A stretch of 8,009 nucleotides of DNA from Cytophagales bacterium (GTDB taxonomy: Bacteria > Bacteroidota > Bacteroidia > Cytophagales > Cyclobacteriaceae). Position numbers and translations under genes: made by a program. The notes beneath the pieces are model-generated. The model ran no database searches. It saw only the letters and a list, made by a program, of their open reading frames with translations, and had not been told where the DNA came from. Every line of letters starts with the position of its first letter. Within the stretch, counting starts at the first letter, position 1. The stretch covers positions 1 to 8,009 of the forward strand of contig DNTA01000170.1 in NCBI GenBank assembly GCA_003500135.1, read 5' to 3'. Below, piece by piece: positions 1 through 6,639 of the stretch.

Positions 1-133
1 TTTACAAAGTGCCTAAGTTAATTCTTTTTATATGGTTCCAATCCTATCATCAGGCCATTATCAAAACACTTCCATAACGCACTGTTAATCTTCAAATATC
101 TCACTCACAAGCCCTTACTATCCATTTTTTTAC

Positions 134-141
134 TATCTTTG
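134..141 (+). promoter_or_regulatory. Bacteroidota-type -7 promoter element of rpsA
   Basis: The octamer TATCTTTG matches the TAnnTTTG -7 consensus used by the primary sigma factor of Bacteroidota. It lies about 112 nt before the rpsA start codon. Transcription would begin a few bases downstream, near 146-150, giving a leader of roughly 105 nt. I do not see a convincing TTG/TTTG -33 element at the usual 19-21 nt spacing (about 110-115 reads AAGCCC), so the promoter call rests on the -7 box and its position. It is the only good match in the 1-253 region. Confidence 0.6.
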
Positions 142-145
142 CACT

Positions 146-184
146 CCGTTTCGGAAAACGGATGATTCGGAGGTACCGGGTCAT
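146..184 (+). promoter_or_regulatory. Two adjacent hairpins in the rpsA leader
   Basis: Hairpin 1 pairs CCGTTT (146-151) with AAACGG (156-161) around the loop CGGA. Hairpin 2 starts at the next base and pairs 162-170 with 176-184, nine pairs including two G-U wobbles, around the five-base loop AGGTA (171-175). The sequence GGAGGT (169-174), a strong Shine-Dalgarno match, is partly inside the second stem and partly in its loop. A third small hairpin pairs CTGC (220-223) with GCAG (228-231). The start codon itself, at 254, follows an AT-rich stretch (244-253). In enterobacteria S1 represses its own mRNA through leader hairpins. A similar role here is inference from placement and pairing only. 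Confidence 0.45.
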
Positions 185-253
185 TACCATGTAAAACAAA
201 AATGCTGCGATCATCCGCCCTGCGATGGCAGTGTATGAGGGGCATATTTTATT

Positions 254-2296
254 ATGAGTAAAACTGAAGAATTTAATTGGGAAGGCGTATCAGCCAAAGG
301 ATTCGGCCAGGAATATTCTGATGCCGAAAAACAACAAATGGAAGCGTTGTACGAAGGTACAATGAACACCATCGAAGAAAAAGAGGTACTAACCGGTACT
401 GTAGTAGGCATCACCGACCGCGATGTAATCATCAACATTGGCTTCAAGTCAGACGGGTTGGTTCCTTTGAACGAATTCCGCGACTTGCCTGACCTTAAAC
501 CCGGCGACGAGGTAGAACTTTTTGTTGAAGAACAGGAAGATGCCAGTGGCCAATTGGTGCTTTCAAGAAGAAAAGCGAAAATTGTTAAGGCCTGGGAAAA
601 AATCCAATCAGCCCTCGACAACGACTCAGTGATCGAAGGTATGGTAAAAAGAAGGACCAAAGGTGGGCTTATCGTCGATATCTTTGGCGTTGAATCATTC
701 CTTCCAGGTTCGCAAATCGATGTGAAGCCTATTCGCGACTTCGACGTTTTCGTAGGCAAGAAAATGGAAGTAAAAGTGGTGAAAATCAACTACAGCAACG
801 ACAACGTAGTGGTTTCACACAAAGTACTGATCGAGAAAGACCTCGAGCAGCAAAAAGCAGAGATCCTGAACAACCTCGAAAAAGGCCAGGTACTCGAAGG
901 AGTGATCAAGAACATGACCAACTTCGGAGTATTTATCGACCTGGGTGGTGTAGACGGTCTGTTGCACATTACTGACATTTCATGGGGTCGAATAAACCAC
1001 CCTGAAGAGGTATTGAGCCTTGATGAAACGGTTAAAGTTGTAGTGCTCGATTTCGACGAGGACAAAAAACGAATTTCACTGGGCATGAAGCAGCTCACCC
1101 CACATCCTTGGGATTCGCTGCCTGAAGATATCCAGGTTGGTTCTAAAGTTACCGGTAAGATCGTGAATGTAGCCGACTATGGTGCGTTCCTTGAGATCCT
1201 GCCAGGTGTTGAAGGACTGATCCACGTGTCTGAAATGTCATGGTCACAACACCTTAGAAATCCATCTGATTTCATCAAAATTGGCGATGAGATTGAAGCA
1301 GTTGTGCTTACCCTTGACCGCGATGAGCGCAAAATGTCACTGGGCATCAAGCAACTGACCGAAGATCCATGGACCAAGCAGGATGTATTGACCAAATATG
1401 CGGTAGGCACCAAGCACAAAGGTATTGTACGTAACCTTACTAACTTCGGCTTGTTCATCGAGCTGGAAGAAGGTATCGACGGACTGGTACACGTATCTGA
1501 CTTAAGCTGGACCAAGAAGATCAAGCACCCATCGGAGTTTGTAAAAGTTGGCGAAGAACTTGAAGTACAGGTTCTTGAACTAGACGTTGAAAACAGACGA
1601 CTTGCACTTGGCCACAAGCAACTGGAAGAGAATCCATGGGACACTTTCGAAACCATCTTCAGCAGAGGATCGGTACATAAGTGTACGGTGATCAGCAAGA
1701 CTGACAAAGGTGCAATATTGGAGCTACCTTATGGAATAGAAGGGTTTGCAACTCCAAAAAACCTTATGAAGCAGGATGGCAGCAGTGCAGAAGTAGGCGA
1801 AAGCCTCGACTTCAAAGTACTTGAGTTCTCCAAAGATGAGAAGCGAATTGTACTTTCGCACACAGCTACTTTCCAGGAAGAAAAAGAGCGTCCGAAAAAG
1901 AAAAAGCCACAAAAAAGTGCGGTAAACAAGATCAACAAAGAAGTGGAGAAATCTACACTTGGTGACCTTGAGCAACTGGCTGCCCTGAAAGAACAAATGG
2001 AAGGCGGCGCCCCTAGCGCCAAAAAGGAGGAGAAAGCAGAAGTACCGAAGGAAGAAGCCCCTAAGGCGGAAGCCAAAGTGGAAGAGGCTCCTGAGGAAAA
2101 AGCTGCGGAAACAGCTCAAGAAACTCCTAAAGCTGAAACAAAGGCTGAGGAGAAAAAAGAAGAGAAAGCTGAGGCGCCTGAAGAAGAAAAAACTGAGGAA
2201 GCGCCAAAAGCTGAAGCTAAAGAAGAAGCTCCGAAAGACGAATCAAAAGAGGAAGACAAAGGAGCTGATAAGGAAGAAGAGAAAAAAGACAAGTAA
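254..2296 (+). CDS. rpsA: 30S ribosomal protein S1, six S1 domains plus charged tail
   Basis: This 680-residue protein is ribosomal protein S1, which binds single-stranded mRNA on the small subunit and helps initiation on weakly Shine-Dalgarno-led messages. Six S1 (OB-fold) repeats are visible at about 44-107, 123-191, 209-279, 296-367, 383-455 and 470-537. Repeats 3-5 are the most canonical, with TNFGVFIDL, DYGAFLEIL and TNFGLFIEL, each followed by a G(L/V)(L/V/I)H(I/V)(T/S)(D/E) motif and ending in KR/RK-(I/M)SLG-like strands. Repeats 1, 2 and 6 are more diverged, as is usual for S1. After residue 540 comes a basic patch (RPKKKKPQK) and then an Ala/Glu/Lys/Pro tail to residue 680, so the protein is about 120 residues longer than the 557-residue E. 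coli S1. The ATG at 254 is preceded by an in-frame TGA at 236-238, so no earlier ATG is possible. GAGGGG at 237-242 is a weak ribosome site. The gene is monocistronic, with its own promoter and terminator. Confidence 0.97.
   Translation: MSKTEEFNWEGVSAKGFGQEYSDAEKQQMEALYEGTMNTIEEKEVLTGTVVGITDRDVIINIGFKSDGLVPLNEFRDLPDLKPGDEVELFVEEQEDASGQLVLSRRKAKIVKAWEKIQSALDNDSVIEGMVKRRTKGGLIVDIFGVESFLPGSQIDVKPIRDFDVFVGKKMEVKVVKINYSNDNVVVSHKVLIEKDLEQQKAEILNNLEKGQVLEGVIKNMTNFGVFIDLGGVDGLLHITDISWGRINHPEEVLSLDETVKVVVLDFDEDKKRISLGMKQLTPHPWDSLPEDIQVGSKVTGKIVNVADYGAFLEILPGVEGLIHVSEMSWSQHLRNPSDFIKIGDEIEAVVLTLDRDERKMSLGIKQLTEDPWTKQDVLTKYAVGTKHKGIVRNLTNFGLFIELEEGIDGLVHVSDLSWTKKIKHPSEFVKVGEELEVQVLELDVENRRLALGHKQLEENPWDTFETIFSRGSVHKCTVISKTDKGAILELPYGIEGFATPKNLMKQDGSSAEVGESLDFKVLEFSKDEKRIVLSHTATFQEEKERPKKKKPQKSAVNKINKEVEKSTLGDLEQLAALKEQMEGGAPSAKKEEKAEVPKEEAPKAEAKVEEAPEEKAAETAQETPKAETKAEEKKEEKAEAPEEEKTEEAPKAEAKEEAPKDESKEEDKGADKEEEKKDK
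2006..2293 (+). repeat. Low-complexity Lys/Glu/Ala/Pro repeats in the S1 tail
   Basis: Codons 585-680 of rpsA encode almost only Lys, Glu, Ala and Pro with a few Asp, Thr and Ser. A degenerate unit around P-K-A-E-(A/T)-K recurs at residues 603-608, 625-630 and 651-656, separated by runs of E/K and EAP. The segment should be disordered and highly charged, with no fold I recognise. Such tails expand and contract easily and are common on Bacteroidota S1. It could modulate RNA or protein contacts, but the sequence does not show which. Confidence 0.7.
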
Positions 2297-2321
2297 CAGG
2301 CCTTTTTTAATGATACAACTT

Positions 2322-2353
2322 AGGTCGCCTTTATCAGGGCGACCTTATTTATT
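2322..2353 (+). terminator. Hairpin terminator of rpsA
   Basis: AGGTCGCC (2322-2329) pairs perfectly with GGCGACCT (2338-2345) around an eight-base loop, and TATTTATT follows. The stem is 26 nt past the rpsA stop codon. The T-tract is interrupted by A, so termination may be moderate. The same stem read on the minus strand lies 79 nt past the stop of the kinase gene. Its minus-strand flank (AAGTTGTATC) has no T-run, so it is a weaker terminator for the converging operon. Confidence 0.75.
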
Positions 2354-2423
2354 GCTCCTTGAATACTGAAACTAAAATATGCCTTAAGTGAATGGAGTAT
2401 GATTGGATGCCCTACCAAATCTA

Positions 2424-4826
2424 TTATTCCCTGTTAAAAATACGCTTCCATAGTGGCTTCTTTTCGAATGGGTCATCTTTGAAATAACCGTAACCATATC
2501 CATAACCGTAGCCATAACCATTTCCGTAGCCATAGCCATAGTTAAGTCTTTTAAAATCAATATCATTGAATACCACGGCCGGATGAGGAAGTTTTCCTTC
2601 TTTATGCATCCTATCCAGGTTATCCAGCGCCACTTTTTGAGTTTTGCCCTGACGCACTATTACCAGAGAAACATCTACCATTTTCACCAGCTCCAAAGAA
2701 TCGGAGACCAGCCCTATTGGTGGAGAGTCTACAATAATAATGTCAAAATCCTCGCGTAGGCGACCCATTAGCTGCTCCATTTCTTTACCCATCAGTAGTT
2801 CTGATGGATTTGGAGGCACGCTGCCGCTGTGCATAATAAATAGGTTGTCTATCACCTTTTGATGGACCACCTCTTCATATTTGCACATACCTGCCAGGTA
2901 ATTACTCAAACCTTCATTCGCTTTTATCTTAAAAAACTTATTAAGTGTTGGCTTTCTCATGTCAGCGCCAAGGATAAGTGTTTTCTTTCCCGATAGCGCA
3001 AATACATAGGCCAGGTTAATTGAACAAAAAGTTTTCCCCTCACCACTTATCGACGATGTAATCAGTATGTTTTGCGCCTCACGGTCTCCATCTTCCATGT
3101 GAAAATACTGAAGATTGGCCCTGATATTCCGGAATGATTCGGCTAAACTGGATTTTGGCCTGTTCTTAACAATCAAAGGATAGGGCTCCTTGCTGTGCCC
3201 TACCATCCCGAGCAATGGCAATGAAATATGTTTTTCGAGATCTTCTTTCGTATTGATGTATGGGTTGAAAAAATTGATGAGATAAATGATGGCGATAGGA
3301 ACTCCAAGCCCGATCACAATCGCCATAGTGTAGTTACGATTGGTTTTGGGCACAATGGCCCCACCCATACGCCTTGGTGTATCCAATATCTCGTAATCCG
3401 ATTCCTGACCGGCCTGGGCAATAGCCGCTTCCGCTTTTTTTTGAAGGAGAATATTGTAAAACTCTTCATTGAGTGAATAAATACGGCGGTAGTCAACAAA
3501 TTCGCGCTCTTCTTTTAACAGGTTTTGTATAGACCCCACGAGCATATTAATTTTATCATTGATCTCGCGGATGGACAGGTTATTAGTGGCGCGAATATTT
3601 TCCAGGCTTTCCAAAATGCTTTCCTCCATTTCCCGGATCAACTCTACTTTGCCTTGTTGTTCGAGGTTGAACAATGGGCTTTTCCTCACCAGGTCATTAC
3701 TCTCCACCTTATATTCCATTCGAAGTTTTACATATTCCGTCACCAGGTTGTCGAGCAAACCGGATTCCACCCCAATAGTATTCGGCGCTATCACCTCCCC
3801 TTCGCCTTTGCTTTTAATATAACTATCCAGATAGTCGAGATACTGATTGGTCAGAACCAACTGGTATTTTTTCTCTTCCAGTTCATTTATTTTCGCAAAA
3901 AGCTGCTGTGAGCCAAGGGTTAGATTGCGATTTTCCAATTTGAGCGCCTGCATTGTATTGCCCAATACCTGCATGGAGTCCGAAATATGATCCAGTTGTT
4001 CGTCGATAAAGGCGATAGTCTTTACTGCCATCCCATTTTTATCAATAACAGACTTTTCTACGATAACCTGGCTAATACTGCTTAAAAAGTCCTTCTCTTT
4101 TTCGGGATATTCGCCTGTAACGGAGAGTCTTAATACTGCTGATCCTTTAGCTACCCAACCCACATTGAGCTTACCTCGATATTGACTTACCAAAGAAGAC
4201 ATGTTATTGACCTTAAATATGATCATTTGCTCCTCTCGAACATTAGACTTGTTATTGATCACAAATTTGAAGCCTTCGATATCATATGAGTTTGCGAATT
4301 GATATTTCCTGTTTCCCAGCCTTCTTTTCCAGTCTTCATCCTCAGCTTCGAGCTCATATTCCCTGCTGTTGCGGATCACACACCTTATGTTTAATCCATG
4401 TGGCGCCATAGCGCTGCTTGTATCCACTACCACTTCAATAGGGCTTGAGCGATACAATTCGGATGTTTTAACATTGCCTTCTTTATAGTAAAACACATCC
4501 CAAGGCAATCTTCGTATGGCTTCTGAAACTATGGAATACGAACGCAACACGGTGATCTCCCGGTTGATGTCTTTGATGGTTGAGAAGTATTCACCACCCT
4601 GAATTACATCTATGGCATTTCGGGAACTTTGCCTTTCATATTTCTTACTTAAAATAGTGGTGGCAACATTATAAATAGGTGTTGTGTAGCGATTAATTAA
4701 ATAAGCTACTATCAATGCAATAACCAGCGATGCCACTACCCAATACCATTTGCCAAGAATGATCAGTACAATCTTCTTGAAGTCGTCAATTTCACTTTTA
4801 CCTTTATTTCCTTCCAACTCACCCAC
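2424..4826 (-). CDS. wzc: Wzc-type polysaccharide co-polymerase and tyrosine autokinase
   Basis: This 800-residue inner-membrane protein controls chain length and export of capsule/EPS and carries a cytoplasmic bacterial tyrosine (BY) kinase. A Wzz-like N-terminal region (about 12-105) contains the first membrane helix (about 26-45). A long periplasmic part with likely coiled coils (about 275-335, 390-445) leads to a Pro-containing stretch and a second helix (about 499-520). The kinase shows the oligomerisation motif E563-x2-R566-x2-R569, Walker A SGEGKT (594-599, K598), Walker A' LILGADMRKP (617-626, D622) and Walker B FDIIIVDSPP (694-703, D700). The tail (763-781) is a Tyr-Gly repeat, the expected autophosphorylation cluster. 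The usual Pro before GEGK is Ser594, and the first Asp of Walker A' is Gly620. I recall the latter as common in Bacteroidota homologues. The start is GTG at 4826, 6 nt past the export gene, because the next in-frame ATG is codon 140, well past the first membrane helix. No phosphatase gene follows. Confidence 0.93.
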   Translation of the reverse strand: MGELEGNKGKSEIDDFKKIVLIILGKWYWVVASLVIALIVAYLINRYTTPIYNVATTILSKKYERQSSRNAIDVIQGGEYFSTIKDINREITVLRSYSIVSEAIRRLPWDVFYYKEGNVKTSELYRSSPIEVVVDTSSAMAPHGLNIRCVIRNSREYELEAEDEDWKRRLGNRKYQFANSYDIEGFKFVINNKSNVREEQMIIFKVNNMSSLVSQYRGKLNVGWVAKGSAVLRLSVTGEYPEKEKDFLSSISQVIVEKSVIDKNGMAVKTIAFIDEQLDHISDSMQVLGNTMQALKLENRNLTLGSQQLFAKINELEEKKYQLVLTNQYLDYLDSYIKSKGEGEVIAPNTIGVESGLLDNLVTEYVKLRMEYKVESNDLVRKSPLFNLEQQGKVELIREMEESILESLENIRATNNLSIREINDKINMLVGSIQNLLKEEREFVDYRRIYSLNEEFYNILLQKKAEAAIAQAGQESDYEILDTPRRMGGAIVPKTNRNYTMAIVIGLGVPIAIIYLINFFNPYINTKEDLEKHISLPLLGMVGHSKEPYPLIVKNRPKSSLAESFRNIRANLQYFHMEDGDREAQNILITSSISGEGKTFCSINLAYVFALSGKKTLILGADMRKPTLNKFFKIKANEGLSNYLAGMCKYEEVVHQKVIDNLFIMHSGSVPPNPSELLMGKEMEQLMGRLREDFDIIIVDSPPIGLVSDSLELVKMVDVSLVIVRQGKTQKVALDNLDRMHKEGKLPHPAVVFNDIDFKRLNYGYGYGNGYGYGYGYGYGYFKDDPFEKKPLWKRIFNRE
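2484..2540 (-). repeat. Tyr-Gly dipeptide repeat in the kinase C-terminus
   Basis: Residues 763-781 of the kinase alternate Tyr and Gly, with nine tyrosines in 19 residues and a single Asn (N769) breaking the pattern. At the DNA level this is a run of GGN-TAY hexamers. In BY-kinases such as Wzc the C-terminal tyrosine cluster is phosphorylated in trans between neighbouring subunits. The near-perfect periodicity is much more regular than the Tyr clusters of E. coli Wzc. The tail is followed by a basic/aromatic end, DPFEKKPLWKRIFNRE. The repeat could gain or lose units by slippage without changing frame. Confidence 0.9.
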
Positions 4827-4832
4827 CGTGTT

Positions 4833-5633
4833 CTAATTTGTATTCAGAAGATTTAATACTAACAATAATAAAGACAGCGAAGACACAATCAAACCGAGAT
4901 TCTCGGCAAAATAGTTTCTAAAAGGACGTTGTCGTAGAGGAGGGACAATGATAATGTCATTCTGATGTAAATAGTAGAATGGGGATTCAATCAAATTATC
5001 GTCCAGTAGGTTCACATAATGTACTTTTGCCAATTCTCCATATTGCCGTATAACTTTTACATTTGACCGGTCAGCCAACTCTCCCATTCCACCCGAATTT
5101 CCAATAGCCTCCAGAATAGAAATACGATTGTTAAATACGTTATACGTTCCTTCTCTTCTCACTTCACCAAGCATGGTATAACGATAATTCATTACCCGGA
5201 CCCTTACAACTGGCTCTTCCAGGTATTCCGTAGCAATGTCCTGTATTTTCTTTTCTGCTTCGTAAATAGTTAAGCCCTTAAGATAAACCTTACCGACCAC
5301 AGGGAATTCGATATTACCCTCTTCATCAATGAGATAACCCCGTAATGATCCCATATTTTGCATACCTCCCATCATCATATTATCATCGGGAAGGCCCAAT
5401 GAGAAAAAGTCGTATTCCTCCGGAGTAAGGCTACTGATCTGAATGCTTATGGCGTCTTCGTGCTGTAGCCGATAGGGATCAACCGGCACTTCGTACGAAG
5501 AAAGCACACTGTCTTTAGGCGCCGGGCCGTATAAATCGTATTCACTTTGAACGTAGTTTATTTTTTTATTCGAAACGCACGAACCTAAAGCTATAATCAC
5601 GATAAGTATTAAAAATTGATATTGCTTTTTCAC
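4833..5633 (-). CDS. wza: Wza-type polysaccharide export lipoprotein
   Basis: This 266-residue protein belongs to the outer-membrane polysaccharide export family that forms the channel for capsule/EPS together with Wzc. Residues 1-18 are a lipoprotein signal peptide ending in the lipobox LGSC, with C19 as the lipidated residue. A poly-export domain spans about 49-146 (DPYRLQHEDAISIQISS, then YLIDEEGNIEFPVVGKVYLKG), and one SLBB domain spans about 152-210 (LGEVRREGTYNV). Residues 244-263 are hydrophobic and may be a C-terminal membrane segment. It is shorter than E. coli Wza (379 residues), with only one clear SLBB domain, as in many Bacteroidota homologues. A Met-rich loop (residues 86-94) interrupts the export domain. 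The start is GTG at 5633, since no ATG precedes the lipobox and this start gives a normal signal peptide. It lies 9 nt after the preceding gene and 6 nt before the kinase gene, which is its functional partner. Confidence 0.92.
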   Translation of the reverse strand: MKKQYQFLILIVIIALGSCVSNKKINYVQSEYDLYGPAPKDSVLSSYEVPVDPYRLQHEDAISIQISSLTPEEYDFFSLGLPDDNMMMGGMQNMGSLRGYLIDEEGNIEFPVVGKVYLKGLTIYEAEKKIQDIATEYLEEPVVRVRVMNYRYTMLGEVRREGTYNVFNNRISILEAIGNSGGMGELADRSNVKVIRQYGELAKVHYVNLLDDNLIESPFYYLHQNDIIIVPPLRQRPFRNYFAENLGLIVSSLSLLLLVLNLLNTN

Positions 5634-5642
5634 CTGAAAAAA

Positions 5643-6095
5643 TTAAACCGAATCGTCAGATTTTACTGATTTTTGTACAATTCTATGAAATTGTTTTGCA
5701 ATTAAAAACATCACGAGCGTATAAATTGGCGACAAAATGAAATTCTTGATCGAGGCGCCTACCATAAACACCCAGTTTTGTGATTCCCCAAGATATATGA
5801 AAAATATGGATATGACTGAGAGAGAAAGGAATAATATGGCGTGTAACAAAACAAACTGCCTGCTTTTGAAGAAAAAAAACAAAAACAGGGTGTTTACAAT
5901 AAAGCAGGCAATGGTAAACCAAATGATCGTCTGCGCTTTGTATTTAGATACCAAATGAGGCAATTGATCCTGTACAAAATTAATTGGAAGTAAATTGACG
6001 CCTTCCTGAATCGAAACACTAATGAAATAGGTATGCCGCAAATATGATAGCCCTAAAATCGCAGCAGCAGTAATTATGGCTGCCACTTTACTCAT
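5643..6095 (-). CDS. Small membrane protein coupled to the exosortase, function unknown
   Basis: I cannot assign a biochemical function. The 150-residue protein has about four hydrophobic segments (roughly 4-19, 55-77, 82-102 and 107-134), a polar stretch between the first and second (about 28-53), and a charged C-terminus (HRIVQKSVKSDDSV). No catalytic motif is visible. Its ATG lies inside the end of the exosortase gene (8-nt overlap ATGAGTAA, 6088-6095), which implies translational coupling and a shared role. Bacteroidota exosortases often have a small multi-pass partner encoded next door, for example the proteins annotated as exosortase F or XrtX system-associated. Equivalence to one of these is inference from size, topology and position. 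It may help the exosortase fold or recognise its substrate. Confidence 0.82.
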   Translation of the reverse strand: MSKVAAIITAAAILGLSYLRHTYFISVSIQEGVNLLPINFVQDQLPHLVSKYKAQTIIWFTIACFIVNTLFLFFFFKSRQFVLLHAILFLSLSVISIFFIYLGESQNWVFMVGASIKNFILSPIYTLVMFLIAKQFHRIVQKSVKSDDSV

Positions 6096-6636
6096 CGTTT
6101 TCTGGCTGCATTTTAGAAATAGACAACCGGTTAACCCAGATTAACCATAAGGCAAATATGGCCCCGTACACAATCAGGACGAATGTGTATTTATGGTTGA
6201 AATCAAGATACTGCGGATAGTGATGATTGATGACTGCCAAAAGGGTGATTCGGATAATATTTAATACCAGAATGGCCAGGAGGCCTGCTGGTAAAAACCA
6301 CCACATATGACGCCTATTACCCTGATAGATCAGTATAAAGGCTGCAAATATGAAAAACAATTCCAGCCCGCTACAACCAGTACCCACACAAACACTTCTC
6401 ATATGTTCCAACCGAATGGCGCCGAGGCAATTGCCCTGCAGAAAATACATATCTACATCATAAAAAGCGCTGAGCAACCAGCCACTTACTATAGTTTGTT
6501 GCCTGATGAGCTGATAATGCATATCATAAATCCATTCAGGAAAAAAAGCAGAAATCAACGCCCAGGCAATAAGCAGCAACAGGGCTAAACCAATGAACTT
6601 AAAAATGGATGCATATTTAACGAAGAACTCCCGCAT
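6088..6636 (-). CDS. Exosortase/archaeosortase-family protease, short Bacteroidota type
   Basis: This 182-residue integral membrane protein is an exosortase, a cysteine transpeptidase-like enzyme thought to cleave C-terminal sorting signals of exported proteins at the membrane. The three conserved residues of the family are present in the right order and spacing: C88 in GTGCSGLEL, R129 in NIIR (the N-x-x-R motif) and H148 in FNHKYTF. Hydrophobic segments lie at about 11-32, 90-106, 111-136 and 150-168, with a further weakly hydrophobic stretch at 46-58. It is shorter than proteobacterial EpsH-type enzymes and has no fused EpsI domain. The GCSGLEL motif differs from the GCNSxS pattern I remember for flavobacterial XrtF. 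The Cytophagales family called XrtX is a better guess but unverified. It begins 3 nt after the dehydrogenase gene and overlaps the next gene by 8 nt. No sorting-signal substrate is encoded in the window. Confidence 0.9.
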   Translation of the reverse strand: MREFFVKYASIFKFIGLALLLLIAWALISAFFPEWIYDMHYQLIRQQTIVSGWLLSAFYDVDMYFLQGNCLGAIRLEHMRSVCVGTGCSGLELFFIFAAFILIYQGNRRHMWWFLPAGLLAILVLNIIRITLLAVINHHYPQYLDFNHKYTFVLIVYGAIFALWLIWVNRLSISKMQPENDE

Positions 6637-6639
6637 AGT

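Noticed and set aside
1..133. Small gene or RNA in the region before the rpsA promoter
   Set aside because: I found no open frame of meaningful length with a start, no tRNA-like cloverleaf and no strong hairpin. It appears to be AT-rich intergenic DNA.
211..2119. Several long open frames on the minus strand opposite rpsA (211-789, 790-1098, 1177-1707, 1724-2119)
   Set aside because: They are Ser/Thr/Phe-rich translations without any recognisable motif and lie wholly over a clear S1 gene. Codon bias of rpsA explains their openness.
2384..2566. Met-rich 60-residue frame on the minus strand at the end of the kinase gene
   Set aside because: It is a shifted reading of the Tyr-Gly repeat (ATG appearing in the other frame of TATGG), with no start context and full overlap with the kinase.
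3228..3911. Plus-strand open frames opposite the kinase gene (3228-3476, 3525-3911, 3559-3822)
   Set aside because: They are antisense to well-supported coding sequence and their translations show no domain.
6088..6636. Assignment of the exosortase specifically to XrtF
   Set aside because: The motif around the catalytic cysteine (GTGCSGLEL) does not match the GCNSxS pattern I remember for XrtF, and sugar/export neighbours are not its usual setting as far as I recall.
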